Positions 41,361 to 49,579 of a DNA stretch of 64,000 bases are shown piece after piece. The notes under the pieces were generated by a model. That model ran no database searches, was not told where the DNA came from, and saw nothing but the letters and a program-made list of their open reading frames with translations. The stretch comes from Kribbella caucasensis (GTDB lineage Bacteria > Actinomycetota > Actinomycetes > Propionibacteriales > Kribbellaceae). The first letter of the stretch is position 1. Every line of letters starts with the position of its first letter. Both the position numbers and the translations under genes were made by a program. The stretch spans positions 496,001 through 560,000 of the forward strand of contig NZ_SNWQ01000001.1 in assembly GCF_004361855.1 (NCBI RefSeq), given 5' to 3'.

Positions 41361-41750
41361 TCAAGTCAGCTTGCGGGCACCGATCAAGGCGCTCGCTGGG
41401 ACCAGGACCATCAGGCTCACGGTGACCGTGAGCACGATCGACCAGCCGGGCTCGCCGCCTTCCAGATGGCCGAGGTGGAAGACCAGGTGCGACACCGTGA
41501 ATGCGAGATAGGCCAGCAGAGCGATTCCCGCGAGGTAGCGGTCGAGGCGGATCGCGGCAGCGGCCAGGACGATCCCGAGACCGAGGGACGTACCACCGAG
41601 GTCGTGGAACAGGTGGTCGTTGTACGGCGGATCCCAGTCGACTGTCGGCACATGGTCGTAGAACGTCCTCGGGGCGAACGTGAGCCAGAGCCCGAGGACC
41701 AGCTCGAAGACGGCGAAGATCACCAGCACGGTTCGCACGTAGGTCTTCAT
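41361..41750 (-). CDS. Four-helix membrane protein (DUF4345-like)
   Basis: This 129-residue protein has four hydrophobic helices with a conserved-looking FAPRTFYDHVPTVDWDPPYNDHLFHDLGG segment after the first helix, which recalls DUF4345-type proteins. Its ATG overlaps the stop of the NAD(P)-binding gene (ATGA 41747-41750). Function is unknown; the coupling suggests it works with the oxidoreductase. Confidence 0.75.
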   Translation of the reverse strand: MKTYVRTVLVIFAVFELVLGLWLTFAPRTFYDHVPTVDWDPPYNDHLFHDLGGTSLGLGIVLAAAAIRLDRYLAGIALLAYLAFTVSHLVFHLGHLEGGEPGWSIVLTVTVSLMVLVPASALIGARKLT

Positions 41751-42460
41751 GCCAAGTACTCGCCGAAGGTGATCCGCCCGTACGGCGGTCCGTCGACGAG
41801 CGCGGCGCCGTCCCTGAAGGCCCGGAACATCTTGCCCGGGACGCGCACCGGCACCACCGGCCGCCGTGATCCCCGCGCGGCTCTCCAGGCACGGGCGAGC
41901 TCCGGCAGCGGCCGGCTTTCCGGCCCACCGATATCCGGCGCCCGGCCGCTGACAGGCTCGGCGACGAGCTCGGTCAGGCGTACGGCGACATCCTCGACCG
42001 CGATCGGCTGCAGCGTGGCCGCCGGCGCCAAGATGGCCGGCACCTTCAGGCTGAAGACCCGGTCGAGCAGGTTGTGGAACTGGGTGGCCCGCAGGATCGT
42101 GTGCGCCGCCCGGGATTCGACCAGCCGCTCGGCCTCGAGCTTGTAGCGGTAGTACGACAGGGGGATCCGGTCGATGCCGGCGATCGACATGTACACGACG
42201 GGCGTCGTCGCCGGAGCGGCAGCGAGCAGGTTGCGGGTCTGCTGGACGTCCCGCCGTCCGAGCCCAGTCGCGAGGTGGACGATCGTGTCGACGCCGTCGA
42301 CAGCCGCGCCGATGCCGTCGCCCGTGGTCAGGTCGCCGGTGACGAGGCCTGGTCCGGTCCGGCGGCTGAGGACCCGGACCGTGTGACCGGCGGCGCGGAG
42401 GTGTTCGACGGTCGGCCGGCCGAGTGAGCCGGTGCCGCCGGTGACGAGGAGGGTTTTCAT
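41747..42460 (-). CDS. NAD(P)-binding (atypical SDR/NmrA-like) protein
   Basis: This 237-residue Rossmann protein starts MKTLLVTGGTGSLGRPTVEHLRAAGH with the atypical-SDR glycine motif TGGTGSLG. It continues SIAGIDRIPLSYYRYKLEAERLVE, where the Y-x-x-x-K pair is present, and HTILRATQFHNLLD, typical of NmrA-like redox sensors and isomerases. AAAGGA precedes ATG 42460. It is the first gene of a two-gene cassette with the DUF4345-like protein. Confidence 0.85.
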   Translation of the reverse strand: MKTLLVTGGTGSLGRPTVEHLRAAGHTVRVLSRRTGPGLVTGDLTTGDGIGAAVDGVDTIVHLATGLGRRDVQQTRNLLAAAPATTPVVYMSIAGIDRIPLSYYRYKLEAERLVESRAAHTILRATQFHNLLDRVFSLKVPAILAPAATLQPIAVEDVAVRLTELVAEPVSGRAPDIGGPESRPLPELARAWRAARGSRRPVVPVRVPGKMFRAFRDGAALVDGPPYGRITFGEYLA

Positions 42461-42547
42461 CGGGTGTCCTTTCGGTTCACCAGCCCAGACCAGGTCGCCC
42501 TCCGATTTGTGACAACTGTCTTCCCGACGCCGGTGCGGACCTGGTGA

Positions 42548-43132
42548 CTAGTGGTCCGCGCAGCACTTTTGTTGGTGTTCTGGTTCGAAAGGGATGAGGA
42601 CGCCTCCCGCCGCCGGTTGGACCTGGAGGACGACGCGGCCTGCGCGGCGGATCGGGCGGACGAAGTCGCGGGTGTCGATGCGGGAATCGTCCTCGACCGG
42701 GAGGTTGCCGAGGGCTTCTACGTCGTCGATTCCGCACCGATCGCGGAGTTCGGCTGCGGTGAGGATTCCTTGGGCCTGCTCCCGGCCGGGCCACCTGACC
42801 AGGCGGCCCGTCGTCCCGAGGGCGCACTCGACTGCGGCCAGGTAGGCGCCGCGGACGAGTTCGCTTGGGCCGGCCAACTCCGGTTCGGATGCGCCCGGGT
42901 GGGTGATGGCCGAGCCGACGGCGCGGTCGGCGCACCACGTACGAACGTGGTCGCTCAGGTCCGTAGTACTGGAGATCGAGACAGCCAGGTGCGGCCGGTC
43001 GCCGCCCGACACCACGTGGGTGCAGGCGACGACCGGCATGGACACGGAGCCGGGAAGAGGGCTCAGCAATTCGTGCAACAGATGCTCGGCCTCGACGGCG
43101 TCGCGGCTGTTCGCGTCGACGGCGATGATCAT
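42548..43132 (-). CDS. Protein of unknown function ending in a Cys-Cys motif
   Basis: This 194-residue soluble protein begins MIIAVDANSRDAVEAEHLLHELL and ends QQKCCADH. I do not recognise its family. The middle (LVRWPGREQAQGILTAAELRDRCGIDDVEALGNLP) looks globular, and the terminal Cys-Cys with nearby His and Asp could bind a metal. It begins ten bases after the PHP-domain gene, whose product has a His-rich head, so the pair may share metal handling. The 17-bp repeat at 42549-42565 covers its last codons. Confidence 0.6.
   Translation of the reverse strand: MIIAVDANSRDAVEAEHLLHELLSPLPGSVSMPVVACTHVVSGGDRPHLAVSISSTTDLSDHVRTWCADRAVGSAITHPGASEPELAGPSELVRGAYLAAVECALGTTGRLVRWPGREQAQGILTAAELRDRCGIDDVEALGNLPVEDDSRIDTRDFVRPIRRAGRVVLQVQPAAGGVLIPFEPEHQQKCCADH
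42549..42565. repeat. 17-bp direct repeat, right copy
   Basis: This copy is identical to 41286-41302 and covers the stop codon and last five sense codons (minus strand) of the upstream-lying gene. The two copies flank a 1.25-kb block carrying the NAD(P)-binding and DUF4345-like genes. Confidence 0.8.
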
Positions 43133-43142
43133 TTTTCAGGGA

Positions 43143-44921
43143 TCACTTCTTCGGCAGCACCCAGATCGGGTTCGTGTAGAACCACAGGTCGACCCACGGG
43201 TCCGCGTCGCCGACCACGTCGAGCTTGGGGCCCGCCGGGTCGATCGCCGCGCCGAGGTAGCCCGGCTGGCTGCGGTTCCCGTCGGTCCCGCGGACGCGGA
43301 CGTAGAACGGCTCCTCCGCCTCGCCGAGCGGCAGCACCAGCTCGAACGTGCCGCGCTTGCCGGAGGTGTCCCACTGCCGGACGACCTTGGTGTCGGGCGC
43401 GGTGAAAGTGTCCCGGTCGCTCACCGCACCCTTGACCGCGCCGCGGATCGCATCCACCCGGTTCAGGGTCGGCAGGAAGTTGGCCCAGTTCGGCATCGTC
43501 TGGGTGGTGATGCGGACGACGAGTTCGACCGGGCGGCCCCGGCGGACCAGGAGCGCGCCGCCCAGCGACTCGCCGTACTTGCGGCCGACCTCACGGACCT
43601 CGACCTCGACGCCCTTGGCGAGCATGCCGTGGTCGACCCACATCCGGCCGGCCCGCAGGCCCTCCATCACCGACAGGTAGTCGCGCCGCTCGGTGCCGAC
43701 GTGGGTGCGGCTGTAGTAGCCGGGCCAGAAGTCGCCCGCGGTCTTGTTGGCGGCGTTGCCGTAGACGGGGTCCATGTACCGGCCGTCGCGGTTGAACTGG
43801 TCCTGGCTCGACCCGTCGGGGCGGCGAGCGGTCTCGTTCCAGTTCGTGTGCGAGTCGGAGTTCGCGCTGATCCACCACGGCTTGCCCTCGGCCAGCAGGC
43901 TGTCCCACAGACCGCCGACGGTCGAGGTGAACCAGTCGAAGCCGCCCCAGGTCCGGTACGACTCGGCCGGGTAGCCGGGGAAGGAGTTCGCGTTCGGCGA
44001 GTTGCCGTAGAAGCCGCGAGCCGACGCACCGCCAATCGAAGCAGGCAGACCCGCGGCCTGGTGACCCGGTGCACCCTCGAAGCCGACGGCGATTCGCGGG
44101 TCGGCGTCGCGCCAGTTGCGGATCTCGTGCGGGCTGTCGATACCGTTGCGGGCCGGGTGGTTCGCCAGGAACAGCGCGTCCTGCACCCGGCGCTGGTCAA
44201 CCTGCTGGCCGAGCCACTGGATGCCGGAGACCGCGAGCGCCTCGTTGGCCGGGCTGTTCGAGCTTGCGTTCTTGACGCTGCCGTCGTAGTCGTTCTCGAA
44301 CTGCTTCAGGACCTCGACCTCACGACTGCCCGGCGCGACGAAGATCGTGCCGTGCTCGGCGGCCGGGATGTTCCACTCGAAGCCCTGGAAGATCAGCGTG
44401 TCCCGCAACTCCGACCGGGCCGCCTTGATCTGCGGGTTCACCAGGTCGACGCCGATCCGCGCGTGCGTGGCGCCGCCGTGGTCGGTGATGACGAGCCAGT
44501 CCAGCCCGTACGCCGCGGCGTGGCGGGCCTGGTCGATCACCCGGTACATCGCATCGGAGCTGAACTGGGTGTGGATGTGGTGGTCACCGGCGAGCCAGTG
44601 GTTCGGCCGCTTGCCCTCCTGGAAGATCCAGCCGGGCACGGTCTGCGGGGTCGCGGCGGCAGCGGCCTGGGCGCCGGTGACGGCGAGCGCGGCGGTTCCG
44701 CCGAGGATGCCGGCCGAGCGCAGCAGCGTACGGCGGCTCACCTCGGTCGGCGAGAGGTCCTGGTCCGGGATCGACTCGTCCAGCGCGGCCAGCGTCGCGG
44801 CGTCCAGCTCCGTGTTCGGGTGATCGTGATCGTGATCGTGCCCGCAGGTGTGACCGTGGGAATGGTCGTGGGCGTGACCGTGCGCGTGACTGTGACCGTG
44901 CTGGTCGTGGGAGTGTCCCAT
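43143..44921 (-). CDS. PHP-domain phosphoesterase with His-rich head and internal Tat signal
   Basis: This 592-residue protein opens with 34 residues that include 15 His. A twin-arginine signal (SRRTLLRSAGILGGTAALA, 62-80) follows, and then a PHP domain beginning DHHIHT at 113-118 with later WLVITDHGG, ANHPARN and ANSDSHTNW metal motifs. The C-terminal part is beta-rich. PHP domains hydrolyse phosphate esters with a multi-metal centre. A long His-rich region in front of a Tat signal is unusual; it may load metal in the cytoplasm before export of the folded enzyme. GAGAGGA precedes ATG 44921. Confidence 0.88.
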   Translation of the reverse strand: MGHSHDQHGHSHAHGHAHDHSHGHTCGHDHDHDHPNTELDAATLAALDESIPDQDLSPTEVSRRTLLRSAGILGGTAALAVTGAQAAAAATPQTVPGWIFQEGKRPNHWLAGDHHIHTQFSSDAMYRVIDQARHAAAYGLDWLVITDHGGATHARIGVDLVNPQIKAARSELRDTLIFQGFEWNIPAAEHGTIFVAPGSREVEVLKQFENDYDGSVKNASSNSPANEALAVSGIQWLGQQVDQRRVQDALFLANHPARNGIDSPHEIRNWRDADPRIAVGFEGAPGHQAAGLPASIGGASARGFYGNSPNANSFPGYPAESYRTWGGFDWFTSTVGGLWDSLLAEGKPWWISANSDSHTNWNETARRPDGSSQDQFNRDGRYMDPVYGNAANKTAGDFWPGYYSRTHVGTERRDYLSVMEGLRAGRMWVDHGMLAKGVEVEVREVGRKYGESLGGALLVRRGRPVELVVRITTQTMPNWANFLPTLNRVDAIRGAVKGAVSDRDTFTAPDTKVVRQWDTSGKRGTFELVLPLGEAEEPFYVRVRGTDGNRSQPGYLGAAIDPAGPKLDVVGDADPWVDLWFYTNPIWVLPKK

Positions 44922-44992
44922 CGTGCTTCCTCTCGGATGGCGGAATCCGCCGGGATCATCGCCCTTTCCGATGACCATGAGATGTTCTTCGG

Positions 44993-45700
44993 ATGAACCG
45001 TTTCCGCTACGGACTGGCGGTCGTGACAGTTGTCGCGATCGGGCTCGTCGTGCTGGCTGTTGTCGGCAGGTCGAGGTCGTCGGAGCAGGTGGAGTCGCCG
45101 GTCAATTCGGAGCTGCCTCGGACGGTCACGGTTGCCCCGACCACGCCATCGCAGGTTGTCACGCCGACGCGTGCTCCGATCTATGTGTTTCCGATTCAGG
45201 GGTGTTCGGCTTCGGCGTCGGCTTCGCATCATGACTATGCGGCCGCTGACATCTTCGTGCGGGTTGGTTGCCGGTTTGTCTCGCCTGTTGACGGTCAGGT
45301 GGACGAGGTCAGCCGGGTGGATCGATGGGATCCGCGGACGAATGTCGGGAGCGAGCGCGGCGGGCTTGCGGTGTCGGTCGTCGGGCGGGACGGCGTTCGG
45401 TATTACGGCTCACATCTGTCGACCATCGGCGCGGGGATCCGTCCCGGCGTACAGGTCCGGGCCGGGCAAGTACTCGGGCTGACGGGACAGACCGGCAGCG
45501 CACGTTTCACGCCTGCGCACCTGCACTTCGGGATCAGTTGGCCTACGCCCGCCGAGCGGTGGTGGATCCGTCGCGGCACGGTACCTCCGCAGGCTTTCCT
45601 TGCCGGGCTTCGGGTTGGACGACCGGCTTCTCCCGTTGCAGCAGTCAGTCGTGCGAAGGCGACCTTCGGTTCTGATGTCAGGTGCCGTTCCTATTGCTGA
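44993..45700 (+). CDS. Membrane-anchored M23 family peptidase
   Basis: This 235-residue protein has an N-terminal anchor helix (YGLAVVTVVAIGLVVLAVV), a Thr/Pro-rich linker and a LytM domain. The zinc motif begins HHDYAAADIFVRVG, GLTGQTGSARFTPAHLHFGISW holds the H-x-H pair, and conserved YGSHLSTI lies between. M23 peptidases cut peptidoglycan cross-bridges. ATG 44993 follows GG only weakly. The gene is divergent from the PHP-domain gene by about 70 bases. Confidence 0.88.
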   Translation: MNRFRYGLAVVTVVAIGLVVLAVVGRSRSSEQVESPVNSELPRTVTVAPTTPSQVVTPTRAPIYVFPIQGCSASASASHHDYAAADIFVRVGCRFVSPVDGQVDEVSRVDRWDPRTNVGSERGGLAVSVVGRDGVRYYGSHLSTIGAGIRPGVQVRAGQVLGLTGQTGSARFTPAHLHFGISWPTPAERWWIRRGTVPPQAFLAGLRVGRPASPVAAVSRAKATFGSDVRCRSYC

Positions 45701-45751
45701 GACCTCAGCCGGCTGAAAATCTGGTGCGGGTGCGGTGGGCGGGCTGGCAGG

Positions 45752-46618
45752 GTGGGGCTGGTGGACGTCGCCGGGGTGTTGCTGGAGCGGTGGGATCTGA
45801 AGCCGACGCAGGTGGAGGCCTTGACCGGCGGGATGAACTCGGCCGTGTGGCTTGCCGCCGCGGACGGTTGGCGGGTGGTGGTGAAGTCCGTGGACGCGGC
45901 GGATGAGTCCTTCGCGGCGGGTCTGGAACTCGCAGCCAGGCTGGCTGATGCGGGGCTGGTCACAGGGCGTCCGGTGCCGAGCAAGTCGCGGCAAACGGTC
46001 GAGCGGGTCGAGGACCGGCTGATCGGGGTGCTGGAGTACGTCGGCGGCCAGCCGCTGACGGGGACAGTCGAGGATCAGCGGACCGTCGGGGATCTGCTCG
46101 GGCGGGTGCACCGCGTGTCAGCCACTCCGCCGGGAGAGCTGGAGGACTGGCTTCACCTGGTGACGCAGTTGGACGAGTACCTGGACCTGGAGGAGTGGAT
46201 CCGCCCAGCCGTCGAGGGCGCGCTCGAGGGCGTCCGAGCGCTCGACGGGGTGTCCTGGGCCTGGCTGCACGGAGATCCGGCCGCGGAGGCCTTCCTACGG
46301 CAGCCCGACGGTGAGGTCGCCCTGATCGACTGGGGATCCGCCATGCGCGGTCCGCTCCTGTACGACGTAGCGTCGGCCGTCATGTACGCCGGTGGCGCAC
46401 CGGACCACGTCGTACCGGCGTACCTCGATCAACGCCCCGGGTTGGCCAACGAGGTCGAGACCGGCCTGACCGCGTTCCTCCGCATCCGATGGGCCGTCCA
46501 GGCCGCCTATTTCGCCTGGCGCTGCTCGAACGACATCCGCACTGGCATCGCCGACCCCGCCGAGAACCGCGAGGGCCTCGACCACGCCCGCCGCGCCTTC
46601 GACGCGGCAGACTACTGA
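45752..46618 (+). CDS. Aminoglycoside-phosphotransferase-like kinase (APH fold)
   Basis: This 288-residue protein has the APH small-molecule kinase layout: GGMNSAVWLAAADGWRVVVKSV with the ATP-binding Lys, LEYVGGQPL hinge, catalytic WLHGDPAAEAFL and metal-binding ALIDWGSAMRGP. The usual Asn of HGDxxxxN is replaced by Ala, so activity may be reduced or altered. Substrates could be sugars, choline or antibiotics. GTG 45752 is used, and GTG 45761 is possible. It is nine bases upstream of the Nudix gene and probably cotranscribed. Confidence 0.78.
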   Translation: MGLVDVAGVLLERWDLKPTQVEALTGGMNSAVWLAAADGWRVVVKSVDAADESFAAGLELAARLADAGLVTGRPVPSKSRQTVERVEDRLIGVLEYVGGQPLTGTVEDQRTVGDLLGRVHRVSATPPGELEDWLHLVTQLDEYLDLEEWIRPAVEGALEGVRALDGVSWAWLHGDPAAEAFLRQPDGEVALIDWGSAMRGPLLYDVASAVMYAGGAPDHVVPAYLDQRPGLANEVETGLTAFLRIRWAVQAAYFAWRCSNDIRTGIADPAENREGLDHARRAFDAADY

Positions 46619-46627
46619 AAGGCCGGA

Positions 46628-47146
46628 GTGGACGAACAGAACCTCGCCTGGACGGGTCCGGACGGCCACCAGAACATCGCGTGGACGGGTCCGGACGGCA
46701 ACTTCAAACTGCGGGGCGCGGCCATCGTTCGCGACGGCGACCGGATCCTGCTGTGCACGACCGACGGGCTGGACGGCTGGTACCTGCCCGGCGGGAAGGT
46801 CGAGTTCGGCGAGAGTGCGGCGACCGCCGTCGTCCGTGAGCTCCGCGAGGAGATGCATCTCGAGCTGACCGCCGGTGAGCTGCTGCTGGTCACCGAGGAC
46901 ATGCTGACCTTGAACGGCACGCTGCACCAGGAGATCTGCTTCTACTACGCGGTCGAGTGGCCGGAGGGGCTCTCCCCGGAGCTACCGAAGGAGAACGCTG
47001 CCCACGAGCACCACTTCCGCTGGGTTCGCATCGCTGACTTGGTCGACGTGCAGCTCCTGCCTCCGCAGATCGGGCCGTATCTAATGGAGGAAGCGGCCGG
47101 CCTCCGCCACCTGGTCTTCGATCGCAGAAGCTCAGACGCCCGCTAG
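46628..47146 (+). CDS. Nudix hydrolase with duplicated N-terminal motif
   Basis: This 172-residue protein has a complete Nudix box (GGKVEFGESAATAVVRELREEM, about 57-78), so it should cleave a nucleoside diphosphate linked to another group. Its first 25 residues contain the repeat AWTGPDG twice, coded by an exact 18-bp repeat. The domain itself starts at FKLRGAAIV. AAAGG precedes GTG 46628. It overlaps the convergent epoxide hydrolase gene by four bases. Confidence 0.88.
   Translation: MDEQNLAWTGPDGHQNIAWTGPDGNFKLRGAAIVRDGDRILLCTTDGLDGWYLPGGKVEFGESAATAVVRELREEMHLELTAGELLLVTEDMLTLNGTLHQEICFYYAVEWPEGLSPELPKENAAHEHHFRWVRIADLVDVQLLPPQIGPYLMEEAAGLRHLVFDRRSSDAR
46649..46699. repeat. In-frame 33-bp duplication at the start of the Nudix gene
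   Basis: TGGACGGGTCCGGACGGC occurs at 46649-46666 and again at 46682-46699. The period of 33 keeps the frame and doubles the peptide motif WTGPDG. Confidence 0.85.
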
Positions 47147-48294
47147 ATCGCGCGCAGTGCGCGGAAGAAGGTGCGGATGTCGCTGACGAGGAGGTCGGGG
47201 GCTTCGAGGGCGGCGAAGTGGCCGCCGCGGTCGTATTCGGTCCAGTGGGAGATGGTGTGGTCGCGCTCGAGCACGTGCCGCATGGCCGGATCGGTCGGGA
47301 AGACGGCGACACCGGTGGGCACTGCAGATCGCGCGAGCGACGGCTGCGGTTGCGGTGGGTGGCGGTTTTCGTAGTACAGGTTGGCTGAGGTTGAACTGGT
47401 GTTGGTGAACCAGTACAGGCAGACGTCGGTGAGAATGTGGTCGAGGGCAACGGCCTCCTCGGGGAGCGACCTGGCGGGATCCGTCCAGTCGTGGAACTTC
47501 TCCAGGATCCAGGCCAGCTGGCCGACCGGGGAATCCGCGAGCGCATGCGAGACGGTTTGCGGCTTGGTCGACTGCAGTTCGGCGTACCCGGTGCCGGTCG
47601 CGCGGATGTGTTCGGCGAACTCGAGCTTGGCCTGATCACGGGGGCCGAGCTCGCCGAGATCCCCAGCCGGGAAGGCGAGACCGCCGTTGATGTGTACGCC
47701 GATGACGTGGTCCGGGGCGATCCGGCCGAGCAACGGGGACACGACCGAACCGGTGTCGCCGCCCTGCGCGCCGTACTGCTCGTACCCCAGGAGGCTCATC
47801 AGGTCCGCCCACGCGTGCGCGATGTGGAGGTGGTTCCAGCCGGGTTGGTCGAGTGGGACGGAGAAGCCGTGGCCGGGGATGGATGGGGCGACGATGTGGA
47901 ACGCGTCGGCGGGGTCGGCGCCGTACGAGCGTGGGTCGGTGAGCGGTCCGAGAACGTCGAGGAACTCCGCGATGGATCCGGGCCAACCGTGGGTCAGGAT
48001 CAGTGGGAGCGCATCGGGTTCGGGTGAGCGGACGTGCAGGAAGTGGATGCGTTGGTCGTCGATGACGGTCGTGTACTGAGGGTATGAGTTGAGCCGGGCC
48101 TCCCAGTCGCGCCAGTCGTAGGAGTCCAGCCAGTAGCGGACGACGTGGCGCAGGTACGTCGGTGGTACGCCGCGGTCCCAGCCATCGCCGGGCAGGGTCC
48201 GTGGCCAACGGACACGGGCGAGCCGGTCCCGCAGGTCGTCGAGCTCGGCCTGCGATACTTCGATCCGGAACTCCTCGATCACGTCACCCAGCAT
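47143..48294 (-). CDS. Epoxide hydrolase (EHN-type alpha/beta hydrolase)
   Basis: This 383-residue enzyme has the N-terminal epoxide-hydrolase domain (EFRIEVSQAELDDLRDRLARVRWP, then RYWLDSYDWRDWEARLNSYPQY). The oxyanion HGWPGS, nucleophile Asp in GAQGGDTGSVVSP and catalytic His in RGGHFAALE follow. Family enzymes open epoxides of xenobiotics or lipids. Its ATG lies within the last codons of the upstream membrane-protein gene, so the two are coupled. Confidence 0.9.
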   Translation of the reverse strand: MLGDVIEEFRIEVSQAELDDLRDRLARVRWPRTLPGDGWDRGVPPTYLRHVVRYWLDSYDWRDWEARLNSYPQYTTVIDDQRIHFLHVRSPEPDALPLILTHGWPGSIAEFLDVLGPLTDPRSYGADPADAFHIVAPSIPGHGFSVPLDQPGWNHLHIAHAWADLMSLLGYEQYGAQGGDTGSVVSPLLGRIAPDHVIGVHINGGLAFPAGDLGELGPRDQAKLEFAEHIRATGTGYAELQSTKPQTVSHALADSPVGQLAWILEKFHDWTDPARSLPEEAVALDHILTDVCLYWFTNTSSTSANLYYENRHPPQPQPSLARSAVPTGVAVFPTDPAMRHVLERDHTISHWTEYDRGGHFAALEAPDLLVSDIRTFFRALRAI

Positions 48295-48871
48295 TCACCA
48301 ACGGTCGGACAGTCCTGGTGAGCGGAACGATCGCGGCCAGTAGCAGCGCACCGCCGAGCGGCATCAGGTCGAGGTTGACGGTGATCACTACGAACCCGAG
48401 GACCAGCAGGAGGGGCGACCAGATCGGCAACCGGTGAGCTCTCACCAACAGGATCGCCAAGGTCAGGAGGCCGAGGAGGAAGAGCACCGGGCCGACTGTG
48501 TACGCCAGGTCGTAGATGCCGAGGTTGCCCGGCCAGCGGTCGTACTCGTCGCCGATCCGCGACATCTCCGGCCGGTCGGCGGCCCGGAATCCGACGATCA
48601 GGTCGATCACGATCACCCGGACAAAGGCCAGCACCCCGATCAGGCCGGCCGTCATCGCGACCGAGGCCTGCCACCGAGGACGCCGCACCAGACCGCGCAG
48701 GTGCACCAGCACCACGGCGTACAGGAGGAATCCGAGCAGCATGAACATGTGGCCGACGGTCCAGGCGAGACCGGGGCCGTGACTTCCGTCGATGCCGTCG
48801 ATCAGCCGGACGATGCCGTAGGCAACCAAGAGGGCCGGTGCGGTGAGAAGGATCTTGTTCATACCCGCCAT
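48284..48871 (-). CDS. Integral membrane protein of unknown function
   Basis: This protein of about 195 residues has six hydrophobic helices (for example LLTAPALLVAYGIVRLI, VGHMFMLLGFLLYAVVLVHL, VGPVLFLLGLLTLAILLVRA). It has no recognised family motif. Starts at ATG 48871 and 48862 are both possible. It overlaps the epoxide hydrolase gene by 11 bases. Its role is unknown. Confidence 0.7.
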   Translation of the reverse strand: MAGMNKILLTAPALLVAYGIVRLIDGIDGSHGPGLAWTVGHMFMLLGFLLYAVVLVHLRGLVRRPRWQASVAMTAGLIGVLAFVRVIVIDLIVGFRAADRPEMSRIGDEYDRWPGNLGIYDLAYTVGPVLFLLGLLTLAILLVRAHRLPIWSPLLLVLGFVVITVNLDLMPLGGALLLAAIVPLTRTVRPLVNAG

Positions 48872-48928
48872 GCTTCGGCCGGACGCGTGCCGTCCACATC
48901 GCCGGAGCGAGCGAGATCCCGCCGGCAT

Positions 48929-49579
48929 CTAGCCCGTTGGAGTGATCAGGCCGGTTTCGTACGCCGCGATGACGGCTTGGACGCGGTCGCGGAGGCCGAG
49001 TTTGGTCAGGGTGTTGCTGACGTGGGTCTTCACGGTGTGCTCGCTGACCGTGAGCGCGGCGGCGATCTCGGCGTTGGAAAGGCCTCGGCCGATCAGCAGC
49101 AGCGTCTCGCGTTCGCGGGCGGTGAGGACGTCGAGCTGGGCGGCCGGCGTACTGCGGGGGCGGTTGCGGGTGAGGTCTGCGATCAGCCGGCGCGTCACGC
49201 TCGGGGCGAGGAGGGACTCCCCTGCCGCGACCACTCGAACGGCGTGGACGAGGTCGTCGCGGCGGACGTCCTTGAGCAGGAAGCCACTCGCCCCCGCGTA
49301 CAGCGCGTCGTACACGTAGTCGTCTGAGTCGAACGTGGTCAGCATGATCACCTTCGTCGCTGTGCCGGCGCAGATCGTCCGGGCCGCGGCGAGTCCGTCG
49401 GTTCGCGGCATCCGTACGTCGAGGAGCGCCACCTCGGGCCGTAGTGCGCGCACCAACTCCACCGCCTGGGCGCCGTCACCCGCTTCGCCGACCACCTCGA
49501 TATCGGGCTGTGCGTCGAGGATCATCGCGAATCCGCTCCGCACGAGTTCCTGATCGTCCGCCAGCACCACCCGGATCAT
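48929..49579 (-). CDS. NarL/LuxR family response regulator
   Basis: This 216-residue regulator has a receiver domain with acidic pocket (VVLADDQELV), phospho-Asp in VALLDVRMPRTDG and Thr/Lys switch residues (MLTTFD, LLKDVR). A LuxR HTH follows near the end (LTARERETLLLIGRGLSNAEIAAALTVSEHTVKTHVSNTLTKLGL). AAGGAG is four bases before ATG 49579, which overlaps the kinase stop (ATGA 49576-49579). It is phosphorylated by the adjacent kinase; target genes are unknown. Confidence 0.93.
   Translation of the reverse strand: MIRVVLADDQELVRSGFAMILDAQPDIEVVGEAGDGAQAVELVRALRPEVALLDVRMPRTDGLAAARTICAGTATKVIMLTTFDSDDYVYDALYAGASGFLLKDVRRDDLVHAVRVVAAGESLLAPSVTRRLIADLTRNRPRSTPAAQLDVLTARERETLLLIGRGLSNAEIAAALTVSEHTVKTHVSNTLTKLGLRDRVQAVIAAYETGLITPTG

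Noticed and set aside
43126..43145. Zur-box-like TGAAAAATGATCATC at the start of the Cys-Cys gene
   Set aside because: The match includes the start codon, lies only ten bases after the previous gene and lacks the second half-site of a full Zur box, so it is likely chance.
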